Part shown: positions 55,480-63,937 of the stretch, piece after piece
How the letters are laid out: each line of letters opens with the position of its first letter
Numbering within the stretch: the first letter of the stretch is position 1
Origin: Gaiellasilicea sp963745775
Lineage (GTDB): Bacteria; Actinomycetota; Thermoleophilia; Gaiellales; Gaiellaceae
DNA length: 64,000 nucleotides
Assembly (NCBI GenBank): GCA_963745775.1
Contig: CAVUYY010000019.1
Location: 60,487 to 124,486, forward strand
Direction: 5' to 3'
Notes under the pieces: generated by a model
The model's database searches: none
What the model was told of the DNA's origin: nothing
What the model saw: only the letters and a program-made list of their open reading frames with translations
Translations under genes and position numbers: made by a program

Positions 55480-55893
55480 CGCATCGGCATAGGCGTCGGG
55501 CCCGAGTGTTCCCTCTTGCTCTGCCGCGGCAAGCGCCCGAAAGAATCCCTCGAGGCCGGCCGGCGCCGTGAGCACCAGCAGCCGCCCGCTTCCCGGAACG
55601 ACGCGCCGCTGCGCGTGGGGAACGCCGCGAGGAGCGAAGACGAGCCCGCCGGGACCCGTCGGGAACTCCTCGTCGCCGACGCGGAAGACGTGCTCGCCTT
55701 CGAGCACGTAGAACAGCTCGTCCTCGTTCTCGTGGACGTGGAGCGGAGTGTCGGCCAGCGGCGGTACCTCTTCGAAGAGGGTGAACGCGCCCCCCGTTGT
55801 CTCGGCCGACGCCCGGACGAGGATCGTCGCAGCTCCGAAGACCAAGCGCTCGCCGCCATCCGCGGCGAGCCCGAAGGCCGAGAGTGGTTCCAC
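55447..55893 (-). CDS. Cupin-domain protein
   Basis: A 148-residue single-cupin protein from GTG 55893, which shares one base with the stop of the cyclophilin gene (TAGTG). Motif 1 is TPLHVHENEDELFYVLEGEH with metal-binding His and Glu; motif 2 is FAPRGVPHAQRRV. There is no signal peptide. This type is often called a cupin 2 conserved-barrel protein. Substrate unknown. Confidence 0.85.
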   Translation of the reverse strand: MEPLSAFGLAADGGERLVFGAATILVRASAETTGGAFTLFEEVPPLADTPLHVHENEDELFYVLEGEHVFRVGDEEFPTGPGGLVFAPRGVPHAQRRVVPGSGRLLVLTAPAGLEGFFRALAAAEQEGTLGPDAYADASARYGITWLG

Positions 55894-56357
55894 TACGCCT
55901 CGCTCAGCTCGACCCGCTCGATCGTGATGTCGCTCTTCGGCATGTCGCGCGAGTCGCGGTCGGCCTGCGAGATCCGGTCGACGACGTCCTGGCCGCTTCG
56001 AACCTGACCGAAGACCGTGTGCTTGCCGTCGAGCCACGGCGTCGCGTCGGCGGTGACGATGAAGAACTGGCTTCCGTTCGTATTCGGACCCGAGTTCGCC
56101 ATCGCGAGCGCGCCCTTGACGGCCTTGTGCTCGTTGAACTCGTCCTCGAACTGGTAGCCGGGGCCGCCCGTGCCGGTGCCCTGCGGGCAGCCGCCCTGGA
56201 TCATGAAGTCCGGGATCACGCGGTGGAACTTGAGCCCGTCGTAGAAGCCGTCCTTGGCGAGCTTCTCGAAGTTCTCGACCGTCTTCGGCGCCTCGTTCGG
56301 GAAGAGCTCGACCTCGACGGGTCCTTCGCTTGTGTGGAGCGTGGCTGTTGTCGTCAT
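55893..56357 (-). CDS. Cyclophilin-type peptidyl-prolyl isomerase
   Basis: A 154-residue cytosolic cyclophilin. The active-site segments FHRVIPDFMIQGGCPQGTGT, ALAMANSGPNTNGSQFFIVT and WLDGKHTVFGQVRSGQDVVD are intact, including the catalytic Arg in FHRVI. It accelerates proline isomerisation in protein folding. It is translated with the downstream cupin. Confidence 0.95.
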   Translation of the reverse strand: MTTTATLHTSEGPVEVELFPNEAPKTVENFEKLAKDGFYDGLKFHRVIPDFMIQGGCPQGTGTGGPGYQFEDEFNEHKAVKGALAMANSGPNTNGSQFFIVTADATPWLDGKHTVFGQVRSGQDVVDRISQADRDSRDMPKSDITIERVELSEA

Positions 56358-56459
56358 ATCGCCACCGTAGCGAAACCTCTCCGGGGCTTAACCTCGCAGT
56401 AACAGACGGTCCTGCGACGGGGTCTACACTCCGCCAATGGCGGACGCCGAGACGGGCCA

Positions 56460-58850
56460 GTGGCAGTAGCCGAGCCGCTTGCGCGCTTGCCTTCGGATGC
56501 TGCCGGAGGGAACGAGCTCGCGCTCCAGTGGCGCCGGCTGACCCGCGCAGCCACCTTCGTCGCCGTCCTCACGAGCCCCGCGCTCTTCGTCTGGCTGCAC
56601 CAGTACAACGGCTGGAGCACGCTCTGGTCGCTCGTCGCGACCCTCGGGATCGTGATCGCCTTTCGCGGTTTCGTCGACCTCCTCTTCCGGCGGCTGATCC
56701 CGTGGCCGAGCCTCTTCGGCGCCGACAGCCAGCAGTTGCGCGAGGAGGACATCATGAGCCGGCGCCGGGCCTGGTACTGGCGCAAGAAGTTCCGGTTCGC
56801 GCTCGTCTTCGGAACCATCGTCACGGTCGTCTGGCTGATCCGGGGCGGCACCTGGATCGGCACGGTCGGCGACATCGTGAGCGGGCTCCTCTCGGCGTTC
56901 TCGAATCCGGCGGTGCTGACGCAGGTCGTCTTCGTCACCTTCCTCTTCATCGCCAACTTCGCGATCCTGATGGGCCCGATGCTCCTGATGGGGATCTCGC
57001 AGATCCGCGGCTTCGAGCCCGGCGACGCGCAGTGGGGCGTTCGCCTGGATCACGTCCGCGGCCAGGCGGAGGCGAAGGAGGAGGTGCGCCGCGTCGTCAC
57101 GCTCTGGCAGTCCGGAGAGGCGTTCGAGCGCGCCGGTGGCAAGCGCGAGCGCGGCCTGCTCTTCCTCGGCGCGCCCGGAACCGGCAAGACGATGCTCGCG
57201 AAGGCGATCGCCACAGGCTTCAACTCGCCGTTCGTCTCGATCCCCGGCTCCGGGTTCGCGCAGACGTTCATCGGCGTGGACGCGATCATCGTCCGCTACC
57301 TCTCGTTCAAGGCGAAGCGGCTCGCACGCAAGTGGGGCGGCCAGTGCATCGTCTTCATCGACGAGATCGACGCCGTCGGGATGCGCCGGCAGGCGCTCGG
57401 CGGCGGCAATCCCGTCGGCGGCATGACGCCTCCGAGCGTCCACGATCACCTCTTCTTCGGCCCGAACGGCGCGCTGAACGCCAGCGGCGACCTGATCCTC
57501 GAGTCGCGCGCCTGGCGCGAGCGGATCTTCGCGGAGCGGGCGCCGCAACGCCCCGGCCCGTCGGGCCTCCAGGCGCGGCTCGGCTCGCTGCTCGAGTTCA
57601 CGTTCCCGGGCATGGGCGGTGGCGGCGGCGGTGGTCTCGCGCTCAACCAACTGCTCGTCGTGATGGACGGAATCGACAACCCGCCCTTCTCGAAGCGCGT
57701 CCTCACGAGCCGCTTCAACACCTTCCTCGACGCGACCTACATCGTTCCGCGCCGGCTCGGCAAGATCTCGCTCCGGGTGCCGCCGCCGGGCCCGCGGGGC
57801 GACCAGATCTACTTCATCGGCGCGACGAACGTCCCGCTCGACCGGCTCGATCCGGCGCTCGTGCGCCCCGGCCGGATGGGCCGCCACGTCTGGTTCCGGA
57901 CGCCGACGAAACAGGATCGCCTCGACGTCTTCGACCTCTACATCACGAAGGTCGCGCACGAGGACGACCTCGACACGCCGCGGCGCCGCGACGAGATCGC
58001 GCGGATCACGAACGGCTACTCGCCCGCGATGATCGAGCAGGTCTGCTCGATGGCTCTCACCCACGCGCATCACGACGACCGCGACCGCTTCGGCTGGGAC
58101 GACCTCGTCGAGGCGATGACGACGATCGAGTCGGGCACAGCGATCGGGATCGAGTACATCGCCTCGGAGACGCGCGCGGTCGCGATCCACGAGGCCGGGC
58201 ACGCGGCAGCCGGCCACGTCTTCATGAAGGGCGCCGAGTCGACGCGGCTCTCGATCCGGATGCGCGGCGGCTCGCTGGGCCACCACCAGGCGCTCGAGAA
58301 GGAGGAGCGGTTCAGCCGCTTCCGCAGCGAGGAGACGGCGCGGCTCGTCTGGACGCTCGGCGCGATGGCCGCCGAGCGCGTCTTCTACGGCGAGAACTCG
58401 AACGGCGTCGGCGGCGACGTCCAGTCCGCCACCGCCCAAGCGGCATTCATGGTCGGCGCCTCGGCGATGGGCCCGGAGCGCGTCGTCGTGACGCCGCTCG
58501 ACGACGAGACCGAGGAGCAGGCGCGCGAGCGGGTGATGAAGCGCTTCCAGGAGATCGGCGTCGGGATCATGAACCGGACGAGCGGCGGCGGCCCGTTCAC
58601 CGAGAACCCGATCGCGGGCGTCCTCCAGGATCGCGACAAGCGTGATCTCGCCGCGCAGATCATCGGCCAGGCCTACGTCAACGCCTACAACCTCGTTCTG
58701 CACAACAAGGACGCCGTCTCCCGGATTGCCGACGAGCTCGTCGAGCGGCGGGAGATGTTCGGCGACGAGCTCGTCCAGGTGCTCGACCGGGCGCAGCTCG
58801 AGATGCCGCCCGTCGACCTGAGCAAGGAGGACTCGTGGCCGAAGATGTGA
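56460..58850 (+). CDS. Divergent FtsH-like membrane AAA protease
   Basis: A 796-residue protein with four membrane helices in the first 180 residues, then an AAA module (Walker A GAPGTGKTMLAKAIATG, about 237-253; Walker B CIVFIDEIDAVG, 296-307; sensor GATNVPLDRLDPALVRPGRM) and an M41-type peptidase domain with AIHEAGHAAAGH (HEAGH 577-581) and a later Asp in GVGGDVQSATAQA (D653), the usual third zinc ligand. Two insertions (about 320-394 and 408-449) separate Walker B from the second region of homology, and RPGRMGR replaces RPGRFDR. GTG 56460 is used. The downstream membrane protein gene overlaps by 16 nt. Confidence 0.88.
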   Translation: MAVAEPLARLPSDAAGGNELALQWRRLTRAATFVAVLTSPALFVWLHQYNGWSTLWSLVATLGIVIAFRGFVDLLFRRLIPWPSLFGADSQQLREEDIMSRRRAWYWRKKFRFALVFGTIVTVVWLIRGGTWIGTVGDIVSGLLSAFSNPAVLTQVVFVTFLFIANFAILMGPMLLMGISQIRGFEPGDAQWGVRLDHVRGQAEAKEEVRRVVTLWQSGEAFERAGGKRERGLLFLGAPGTGKTMLAKAIATGFNSPFVSIPGSGFAQTFIGVDAIIVRYLSFKAKRLARKWGGQCIVFIDEIDAVGMRRQALGGGNPVGGMTPPSVHDHLFFGPNGALNASGDLILESRAWRERIFAERAPQRPGPSGLQARLGSLLEFTFPGMGGGGGGGLALNQLLVVMDGIDNPPFSKRVLTSRFNTFLDATYIVPRRLGKISLRVPPPGPRGDQIYFIGATNVPLDRLDPALVRPGRMGRHVWFRTPTKQDRLDVFDLYITKVAHEDDLDTPRRRDEIARITNGYSPAMIEQVCSMALTHAHHDDRDRFGWDDLVEAMTTIESGTAIGIEYIASETRAVAIHEAGHAAAGHVFMKGAESTRLSIRMRGGSLGHHQALEKEERFSRFRSEETARLVWTLGAMAAERVFYGENSNGVGGDVQSATAQAAFMVGASAMGPERVVVTPLDDETEEQARERVMKRFQEIGVGIMNRTSGGGPFTENPIAGVLQDRDKRDLAAQIIGQAYVNAYNLVLHNKDAVSRIADELVERREMFGDELVQVLDRAQLEMPPVDLSKEDSWPKM

Positions 58851-59722
58851 CCCTTCCCGGTCGCGTCGAGCCCGGTCGCGCCGAGGTTGCCCGGAAGGAC
58901 GACGAGGAGGCGCCGCTCGTCCCGCTGGTCGGCGCCGACCGCAGCGAGCGGGCACGACTGACCTCGTACCGCCTTCGCTTCGCGATCGTCTACGTGCTCC
59001 TCGCCGCGATCGTCGGCGCCGCGGTCGGCACGTTCGTCGTCCTCGTCAGCCGGCCGGATCTCGCGCCCGAGCCGAACTGGTCGAGCTGGCAGCCCGACGG
59101 CAGCCGGATCACGCAGATCCGGCAGATCGCCGACCGGATCCCGCAGGCCTACAGGCTCCCGAGCGGCGACCAGCTCACCGTCGCGCGAGGCAGCGACCTC
59201 GCCGTTCGAACCGACACCGAGGACGTCCCGGTCGACACGATCTACGTCCGCCCGGATACCTCCCGGGGCCAGGCGGAGGAGAACGACATCGCCACCTACG
59301 ACGGCGGCAAGACGGTCTCGTACGCGCTCTGCGGCCTCGGCACGAGCGCCCAGTGCGCGATCACGGAGACGTCTCCTTCGGACGAGCGCTTCACGATCCT
59401 CCGGCGACAGGCGCTCGAGCTCGCGCTCTACACGTTCAAGTACGTGGAGGACGCCGACTCGGTGCTCGTGTTCATGCCGCCGACGCCGAAGGGCGAGTCG
59501 AACGGCAGCGTCTTCCTGCGCCGGGACGACCTCGCTGTCGAGCTGGACAGGCCGATCCGGCGGACGCTGCCCTCGCAGCAACCGGCCGTCGGGAGCCTGC
59601 AGGACGCAGAGCTTGCCAACATCATCCGGGTCACGGAGCCTCGGATCTACGCCTACCAGTTCGAGGCGGGGCCGGACGGCAAGCCGCTGCTCGTGCTCGC
59701 GCCTCCTGCGGCCGCCGGCTAG
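58835..59722 (+). CDS. Single-pass membrane protein coupled to the FtsH-like protease
   Basis: A 295-residue protein from GTG 58835, inside the end of the protease gene. An acidic cytosolic N-terminus of about 45 residues precedes one helix (FAIVYVLLAAIVGAAVGTFV) and an extracytoplasmic domain of about 220 residues with QIRQIADRIPQAYRLPSGDQ, ALCGLGTSAQCAI (two Cys) and ALELALYTFKYVEDADSVLV. I do not recognise the family. The 16-nt overlap suggests a partner or regulator of the protease. Confidence 0.7.
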   Translation: MAEDVTLPGRVEPGRAEVARKDDEEAPLVPLVGADRSERARLTSYRLRFAIVYVLLAAIVGAAVGTFVVLVSRPDLAPEPNWSSWQPDGSRITQIRQIADRIPQAYRLPSGDQLTVARGSDLAVRTDTEDVPVDTIYVRPDTSRGQAEENDIATYDGGKTVSYALCGLGTSAQCAITETSPSDERFTILRRQALELALYTFKYVEDADSVLVFMPPTPKGESNGSVFLRRDDLAVELDRPIRRTLPSQQPAVGSLQDAELANIIRVTEPRIYAYQFEAGPDGKPLLVLAPPAAAG

Positions 59723-60624
59723 GCCGAGCGGCCGCGCTCGAGCTCTTCGGGGCGAACTGCGTCGAGCAGGCCGCCGATCAGATCCTCCGGGACGATCGCG
59801 TCGCGGCGGCGGATCGCGACGATCGAGCGGCGGACCGGCTCGTACCCGGCGATGCCGACCTCCTGCAGGGTTCCGGCCGCAAGCTCGCCTCGGACGGCGG
59901 TGTACGGCAGGAACGCGATCCCGAGCCCGTGCTCGACCATCTTCTTCGTCGCGTCGACGTTGTCGAGCTCCATCACCCCGCGCGGGACGATGCCCGCTTC
60001 GCGGAAGAAGGCGCTCGTGAGGACGAAGTAGCTCGAGGTGCGGTCGAAGAGGATCAGCCGCTCGGTGGCCAGCTCGCCGACCTCGATCACCGGCAGCTCG
60101 CAGAAGCGATGGCCGGGGTCGACGACGAGCACGATCTCGTCCTCGTACAACGGAGTGCTGGTGATCGAGCCGTGCGGCAGGTCGCGGACGAGCCCGACCT
60201 GCACCCGCTCTCGGAGCACGAGCTCGAGGACCTCCTCCGAGTGTCCCGTCCGGACGATCAGGTGCACGTTCGGGAAGGCCGCCTGGAAGCGACGGAGGAC
60301 GAGCGGCAACACGTACGTCGAGATCGCGGGCGCGGCGCCGATCTGGAGCTCGCCGACGCGGCCCTCGCGAAGCTCGCGCAGGAGCAGAGTGCCCTCGGCG
60401 AGCGACTGGACGGCTCGCTGGGCGTGGGCGCGAAAGGCGCGCCCCTCCGACGTCAACCGCATCCCTCGCGAGGTTCGGGCGAAGAGCTCGACCCCGAGCT
60501 CCCGCTCGAGATTCTTGATCCGGGTCGTCAGCGCGGGCTGCGTGACGTAGAGGACGGTCGCCGCCTCGCTCACCGAGCGGCGCTCCGCGACGCTGAGGAA
60601 GGCCTCGATCTGGCTGAGCAGCAC
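59719..60624 (-). CDS. LysR-type transcriptional regulator
   Basis: A 301-residue LysR protein. The N-terminal winged helix is IEAFLSVAERRSVSEAATVL / YVTQPALTTRIKNLERELGV, followed by the linker helix and a periplasmic-binding-type effector domain (VGELQIGAAPAISTYVLPLV). It is divergent from isocitrate lyase across 111 nt, the classic arrangement for a LysR protein and its target. It is convergent with the membrane partner gene (4-nt overlap). Confidence 0.93.
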   Translation of the reverse strand: MLLSQIEAFLSVAERRSVSEAATVLYVTQPALTTRIKNLERELGVELFARTSRGMRLTSEGRAFRAHAQRAVQSLAEGTLLLRELREGRVGELQIGAAPAISTYVLPLVLRRFQAAFPNVHLIVRTGHSEEVLELVLRERVQVGLVRDLPHGSITSTPLYEDEIVLVVDPGHRFCELPVIEVGELATERLILFDRTSSYFVLTSAFFREAGIVPRGVMELDNVDATKKMVEHGLGIAFLPYTAVRGELAAGTLQEVGIAGYEPVRRSIVAIRRRDAIVPEDLIGGLLDAVRPEELERGRSA

Positions 60625-60735
60625 TCCCGCAGGCTATCAATGCCGTGAATGGGAGCGATCGAGAGATTCGATTTGTCGTATAGGCACGGATCGGGAACAG
60701 TGCTCGAACGTCGTCGTCGAGCCGAGGAGAAAACC
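60625..60735. promoter_or_regulatory. Divergent promoter region between lysR and isocitrate lyase
   Basis: 111 nt. It contains an AT-rich stretch GATTCGATTTGTCGTATAGG (60665-60684) that may include promoter elements for the lyase, and GAGGAG at about 60725 as its ribosome-binding site. A LysR T-N11-A operator is expected here but I cannot single one out. Confidence 0.4.
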
Positions 60736-62034
60736 GTGAACGCCACCGCTGCCAAGGAAGCCCTCGATCTCGCCCGCGAGTGGGCCGAGCTCGACCGCTG
60801 GGACGGGATCGAGCGGGACTACAGCGCCGAGGACGTCATCCGGCTGCGCGGCTCGGTTCGCGTCGAGCACTCGCTCGCGCGCCGCGGGGCCGAGAAGCTC
60901 TGGCGCCTCTTGGAGGAAGAGGACTTCGTGCCGACGCTCGGCGCGCTCACGGGCGGGCAGGCGGTGCAGATGGTCAAGGCCGGGCTGAAGGCGATCTATC
61001 TCTCCGGCTGGCAGGTCGCGGCCGACGGCAACCTGGCGACGCAGGTCTATCCCGATCAGAGCCTCTACCCCGCGAACAGCGTGCCCGCGATGGTGAAGCG
61101 ACTGAACAACGCGCTCCTCCGTGCCGACCAGATCGACTGGGCCGAGGGCAACGAGGTCGATTGGCTCGTCCCGATCGTCGCCGACGCGGAGGCCGGCTTC
61201 GGCGGGCCGCTGAACGCGTTCGAGCTGATGAAGGGGATGATCGAGTCGGGCGCGGCGGCCGTCCACTTCGAGGATCAGCTCGCGGCCGAGAAGAAGTGCG
61301 GCCACCTCGGCGGCAAGGTGCTCGTGCCGACCGGTCAGTTCATCCGGACGCTGCTCGCGGCCCGGCTCGCGGCCGACGTTCTCGACGTGCCGACCCTCGT
61401 GGTCGCGCGGACCGACGCCGACGCGGCGACGCTCCTGACGAGCGACGTCGACGAGCGCGACGCGCCGTTCGTCACCGGCGAGCGCACGCCGGAGGGCTTC
61501 TTCCGCGTCACAGCCGGCGTCGAGGCGGCGATCGCGCGGGGCCTCGCGTACGCGCCGTACGCCGACCTCGTCTGGATGGAGACCTCGACGCCGAACCTGG
61601 ACGAGGCGCGGACGTTCGCGGACGCGATCCACGCCGAGTTCCCGGGCAAGCTGCTCGCCTACAACTGCTCGCCGTCCTTCAACTGGAAGCGGCACCTCGG
61701 CGACGACGAGATCGCCTCGTTCCAGGCCGATCTCGGCGCGCTCGGCTACAGGTTCCAGTTCATCACGCTCGCGGGCTTCCACTCGCTCAACGAGTCGATG
61801 TTCGAGCTGGCGCGCGGTTATGCAACGGATGGGATGAGCGCGTACGTCGAGCTCCAGCAGCGGGAGTTCGGGCTCGAGGAGCACGGCTACACCGCGACCC
61901 GCCACCAGCGCGAGGTCGGTGCCGGCTACTTCGACGAGGTCGCCCAGGCGGTCTCGGGCGGCCAGAGCTCGACGCTCGCGCTCAAGGGCTCCACCGAGGA
62001 GGCTCAGTTCGAGGAGAACGGCTCCGGACACTGA
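60736..62034 (+). CDS. aceA: Isocitrate lyase
   Basis: A 432-residue enzyme that splits isocitrate into glyoxylate and succinate, first step of the glyoxylate shunt. The catalytic loop AAEKKCGHLGGKVLVPTGQF carries the KKCGH signature with the active-site Cys at about 188. GLKAIYLSGWQVAAD, WLVPIVADAEAGFGG and AYNCSPSFNWKRHL are also typical. GTG 60736 follows GAGGAG at good spacing; an in-frame upstream start at 60649 would overlap the promoter. Malate synthase is not in the window. Confidence 0.95.
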   Translation: MNATAAKEALDLAREWAELDRWDGIERDYSAEDVIRLRGSVRVEHSLARRGAEKLWRLLEEEDFVPTLGALTGGQAVQMVKAGLKAIYLSGWQVAADGNLATQVYPDQSLYPANSVPAMVKRLNNALLRADQIDWAEGNEVDWLVPIVADAEAGFGGPLNAFELMKGMIESGAAAVHFEDQLAAEKKCGHLGGKVLVPTGQFIRTLLAARLAADVLDVPTLVVARTDADAATLLTSDVDERDAPFVTGERTPEGFFRVTAGVEAAIARGLAYAPYADLVWMETSTPNLDEARTFADAIHAEFPGKLLAYNCSPSFNWKRHLGDDEIASFQADLGALGYRFQFITLAGFHSLNESMFELARGYATDGMSAYVELQQREFGLEEHGYTATRHQREVGAGYFDEVAQAVSGGQSSTLALKGSTEEAQFEENGSGH

Positions 62035-62041
62035 CCGTTCG

Positions 62042-62076
62042 GGACGTGTCCCAGGGTCTGTCCCTGGGACACGTCC
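62042..62076. terminator. Perfect 15-bp bidirectional hairpin
   Basis: GGACGTGTCCCAGGG (62042-62056), loop TCTGT, then CCCTGGGACACGTCC (62062-62076). It starts 8 nt after the isocitrate lyase stop and ends 2 nt before the stop of the convergent methyltransferase, so it can terminate both. No T-run is present. Confidence 0.75.
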
Positions 62077-62077
62077 G

Positions 62078-62798
62078 CTAGAGCCGCGTCGCTCGGAAGG
62101 CGTAGACGCGGTAGGGCAGCTCGAGCGCTTCGCTGCCGCCCGCGACCTCGTCGAAGAACGTCCCGACCGAGTCGAGGAGCCGACCCCGCTCTGGGAGGCG
62201 CCATCGTCGCGGCGTAGGAACGCGATGCGACGAGATCGACAAGCGTCGCCCGGTCGACCCGCTGCGCGTTCCGAAAGGTTCGCCACTCGACGTGGTGGAA
62301 GTACGGGCTCGCCACGAGCGGCGCCGCAACTTCCTCCTCGTTCCACACCGCATCGTCCGCCGTCAGCTCGGAAAGGCGCGCAACCCACGGCTCACCGTCG
62401 TCGCGGGCATTCCAGATCAGACCGATCACGCCGCTCGGCCGCAGCACGCGCGCGATCTCCGGGAGCGCGACAGCCTCGTCGAACCAGTGGAATGCCTGAG
62501 CGGCGACGACTGCGTCGGCCGACTCGTCGCCGAGCGGGATCTGCTCCGCGGAGCCCGTGACAGCCTCGACTCCCGGCACGTTCGCGCGCAACTGGTCGAG
62601 CATCTCCTCGAGCGGCTCGACAGCCACCACGTCGTGACCGAGCGCAGCGAGGACCCGCGTCAGCTTGCCGGTGCCGGCTCCGAGGTCGACCACCCGCCGC
62701 GGCGGCTCGCCGGTGATCCACAGCGCCGCGTCCTCGGGATAGCCGGGCCGCGCGCGTTCGTAGGCGTCGGCGACAGAACCGAACGACCGCGCCCGCAC
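62078..62798 (-). CDS. SAM-dependent methyltransferase (one apparent frameshift)
   Basis: About 240 residues from GTG 62798 (GAGGA 7 nt upstream). It begins RARSFGSVADAYERARPGYP, with SAM motif I VVDLGAGTGKLTRVLAALGH, VVAVEPLEEM and AVVAAQAFHWFDEAVALPEI. Near 62197 one extra base shifts the frame; correction gives LPERGRLLDSVGTFFDEVAG and an end PYRVYAFRATRL at TAG 62078-62080. This is the common actinobacterial UbiE/COQ5-like family with unknown substrate. Confidence 0.8.
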
Positions 62799-62812
62799 CG
62801 AAGGATCCTCGC

Positions 62813-63856
62813 TCAGACGCGACCCCGCAACGAGCGGATCGCTTCGACGTAGGTGCGCGTCTCGGCGTAGAGACCGTGCTCGCGCACTGCCTTGGCGCCC
62901 TGGTAGTAGGCGCCGAGAGCGAGCCGCACGTCTCCCTTGAACTCGCGGAGCAGGTGCCGGAGGAAGACGACGCCGATCCGGATGTTGCCCTCCGTCGTCT
63001 TCGGCACGTTCGCGCCGAGCAGAACGGTCTCGACGAAGTCCCAGGTCGGCGGCGTCACCTGCATTACGCCGAGCGCGCCTGCGGAGGAGACGACATGCGG
63101 CTGGAAACCCGACTCCATCCACGCGACGGCTCGCGCAAGCGAAGGGTCGACGCCGTACTGCGAGGCCGTTGCGGTGATCGTCGCGCGCACGGACGACGGC
63201 GGAGCGGCCAGCGGCGCCGACGCGGCGCGAGGGATCCGCAGTCGCGTGCCGATCAGGAGCGGTCGCGCCGGATCGATCCGATTCGTGCTTGCGAGCGACC
63301 GAAGCGTCGTCCCGTGCTTCTCGGCGATCGCGGTGAGCGAATCGCCTTCACGAACGACGTAACGCGCGTCGGGCAACCGCGTGCTGGCCGACGTGCCCCC
63401 GAGCGCGCGCAAGGTCGCAGGTCCCGCGATCCCGTCGACGACGAGATTCGCGCGGCGCTGGAACCGGCGCACGGCGAGCACGGTCTCGGCTCCGTAGTAG
63501 CCGTCGATCACCCGGCCGACGCCGTGCCGCGCGAGCAGGTACTGGAGCACGGAGACGTCCCAGCCGACCCGCCCCTGGACGAGCGTCCGCTTGCCGTAGA
63601 GCGGCCTCCCGAGCCGCCCGAGCGCGCGCCGGGTCGTGGCGCCCGGAACCCCGTCGACCGCCAGCCGGCTCGAGCGTTGGAACGCGCGGACGGCAGTCGC
63701 CGTCTGCTGCCCCGAGACGCCGTCGATCGGCCCGAGATAGAAGCCGTAGGCGCGCAACGCGACCTGCAAGCCCGCGATCTGCGGATTCGCCGAATCAGCC
63801 GGCGCAGTCACGACGAGCGCGACGGCGACGACCGCGAGAAGCATTCGAAGTCGCAC
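62813..63856 (-). CDS. Secreted lytic transglycosylase with peptidoglycan-binding and LysM domains
   Basis: About 347 residues. A signal peptide (RMLLAVVAVALVVTAPADSA) is followed by two PG_binding_1 repeats (YGFYLGPIDGVSGQQTATAV and VGRVIDGYYGAETVLAVRRF), a LysM domain (YVVREGDSLTAIAEKHGTTL) and an SLT domain with the catalytic Glu in AVAWMESGFQPHVVSSAGAL followed by GVMQVTPPTW. It cleaves peptidoglycan at the cell surface. GTG 63856 places the signal peptide at the N-terminus; an in-frame GTG at 63919 would add 21 residues. Confidence 0.9.
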   Translation of the reverse strand: MRLRMLLAVVAVALVVTAPADSANPQIAGLQVALRAYGFYLGPIDGVSGQQTATAVRAFQRSSRLAVDGVPGATTRRALGRLGRPLYGKRTLVQGRVGWDVSVLQYLLARHGVGRVIDGYYGAETVLAVRRFQRRANLVVDGIAGPATLRALGGTSASTRLPDARYVVREGDSLTAIAEKHGTTLRSLASTNRIDPARPLLIGTRLRIPRAASAPLAAPPSSVRATITATASQYGVDPSLARAVAWMESGFQPHVVSSAGALGVMQVTPPTWDFVETVLLGANVPKTTEGNIRIGVVFLRHLLREFKGDVRLALGAYYQGAKAVREHGLYAETRTYVEAIRSLRGRV

Positions 63857-63937
63857 GGACCAGACAGATTCGCGCCTCGATACCTCGCTCCTCCCGCGAA
63901 ATTCCTCGGCCGCCCACACCGCTATCCTCCTCGAGCC

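Noticed and set aside
56437..56469. ATG 56437 as the start of the FtsH-like protease
   Set aside because: Its frame stops after about ten codons; GTG 56460 opens the long frame.
62813..63122. Long N-terminal extension of the methyltransferase
   Set aside because: The extension lies inside the lytic transglycosylase gene in another frame; GTG 62798 has a proper ribosome-binding site.
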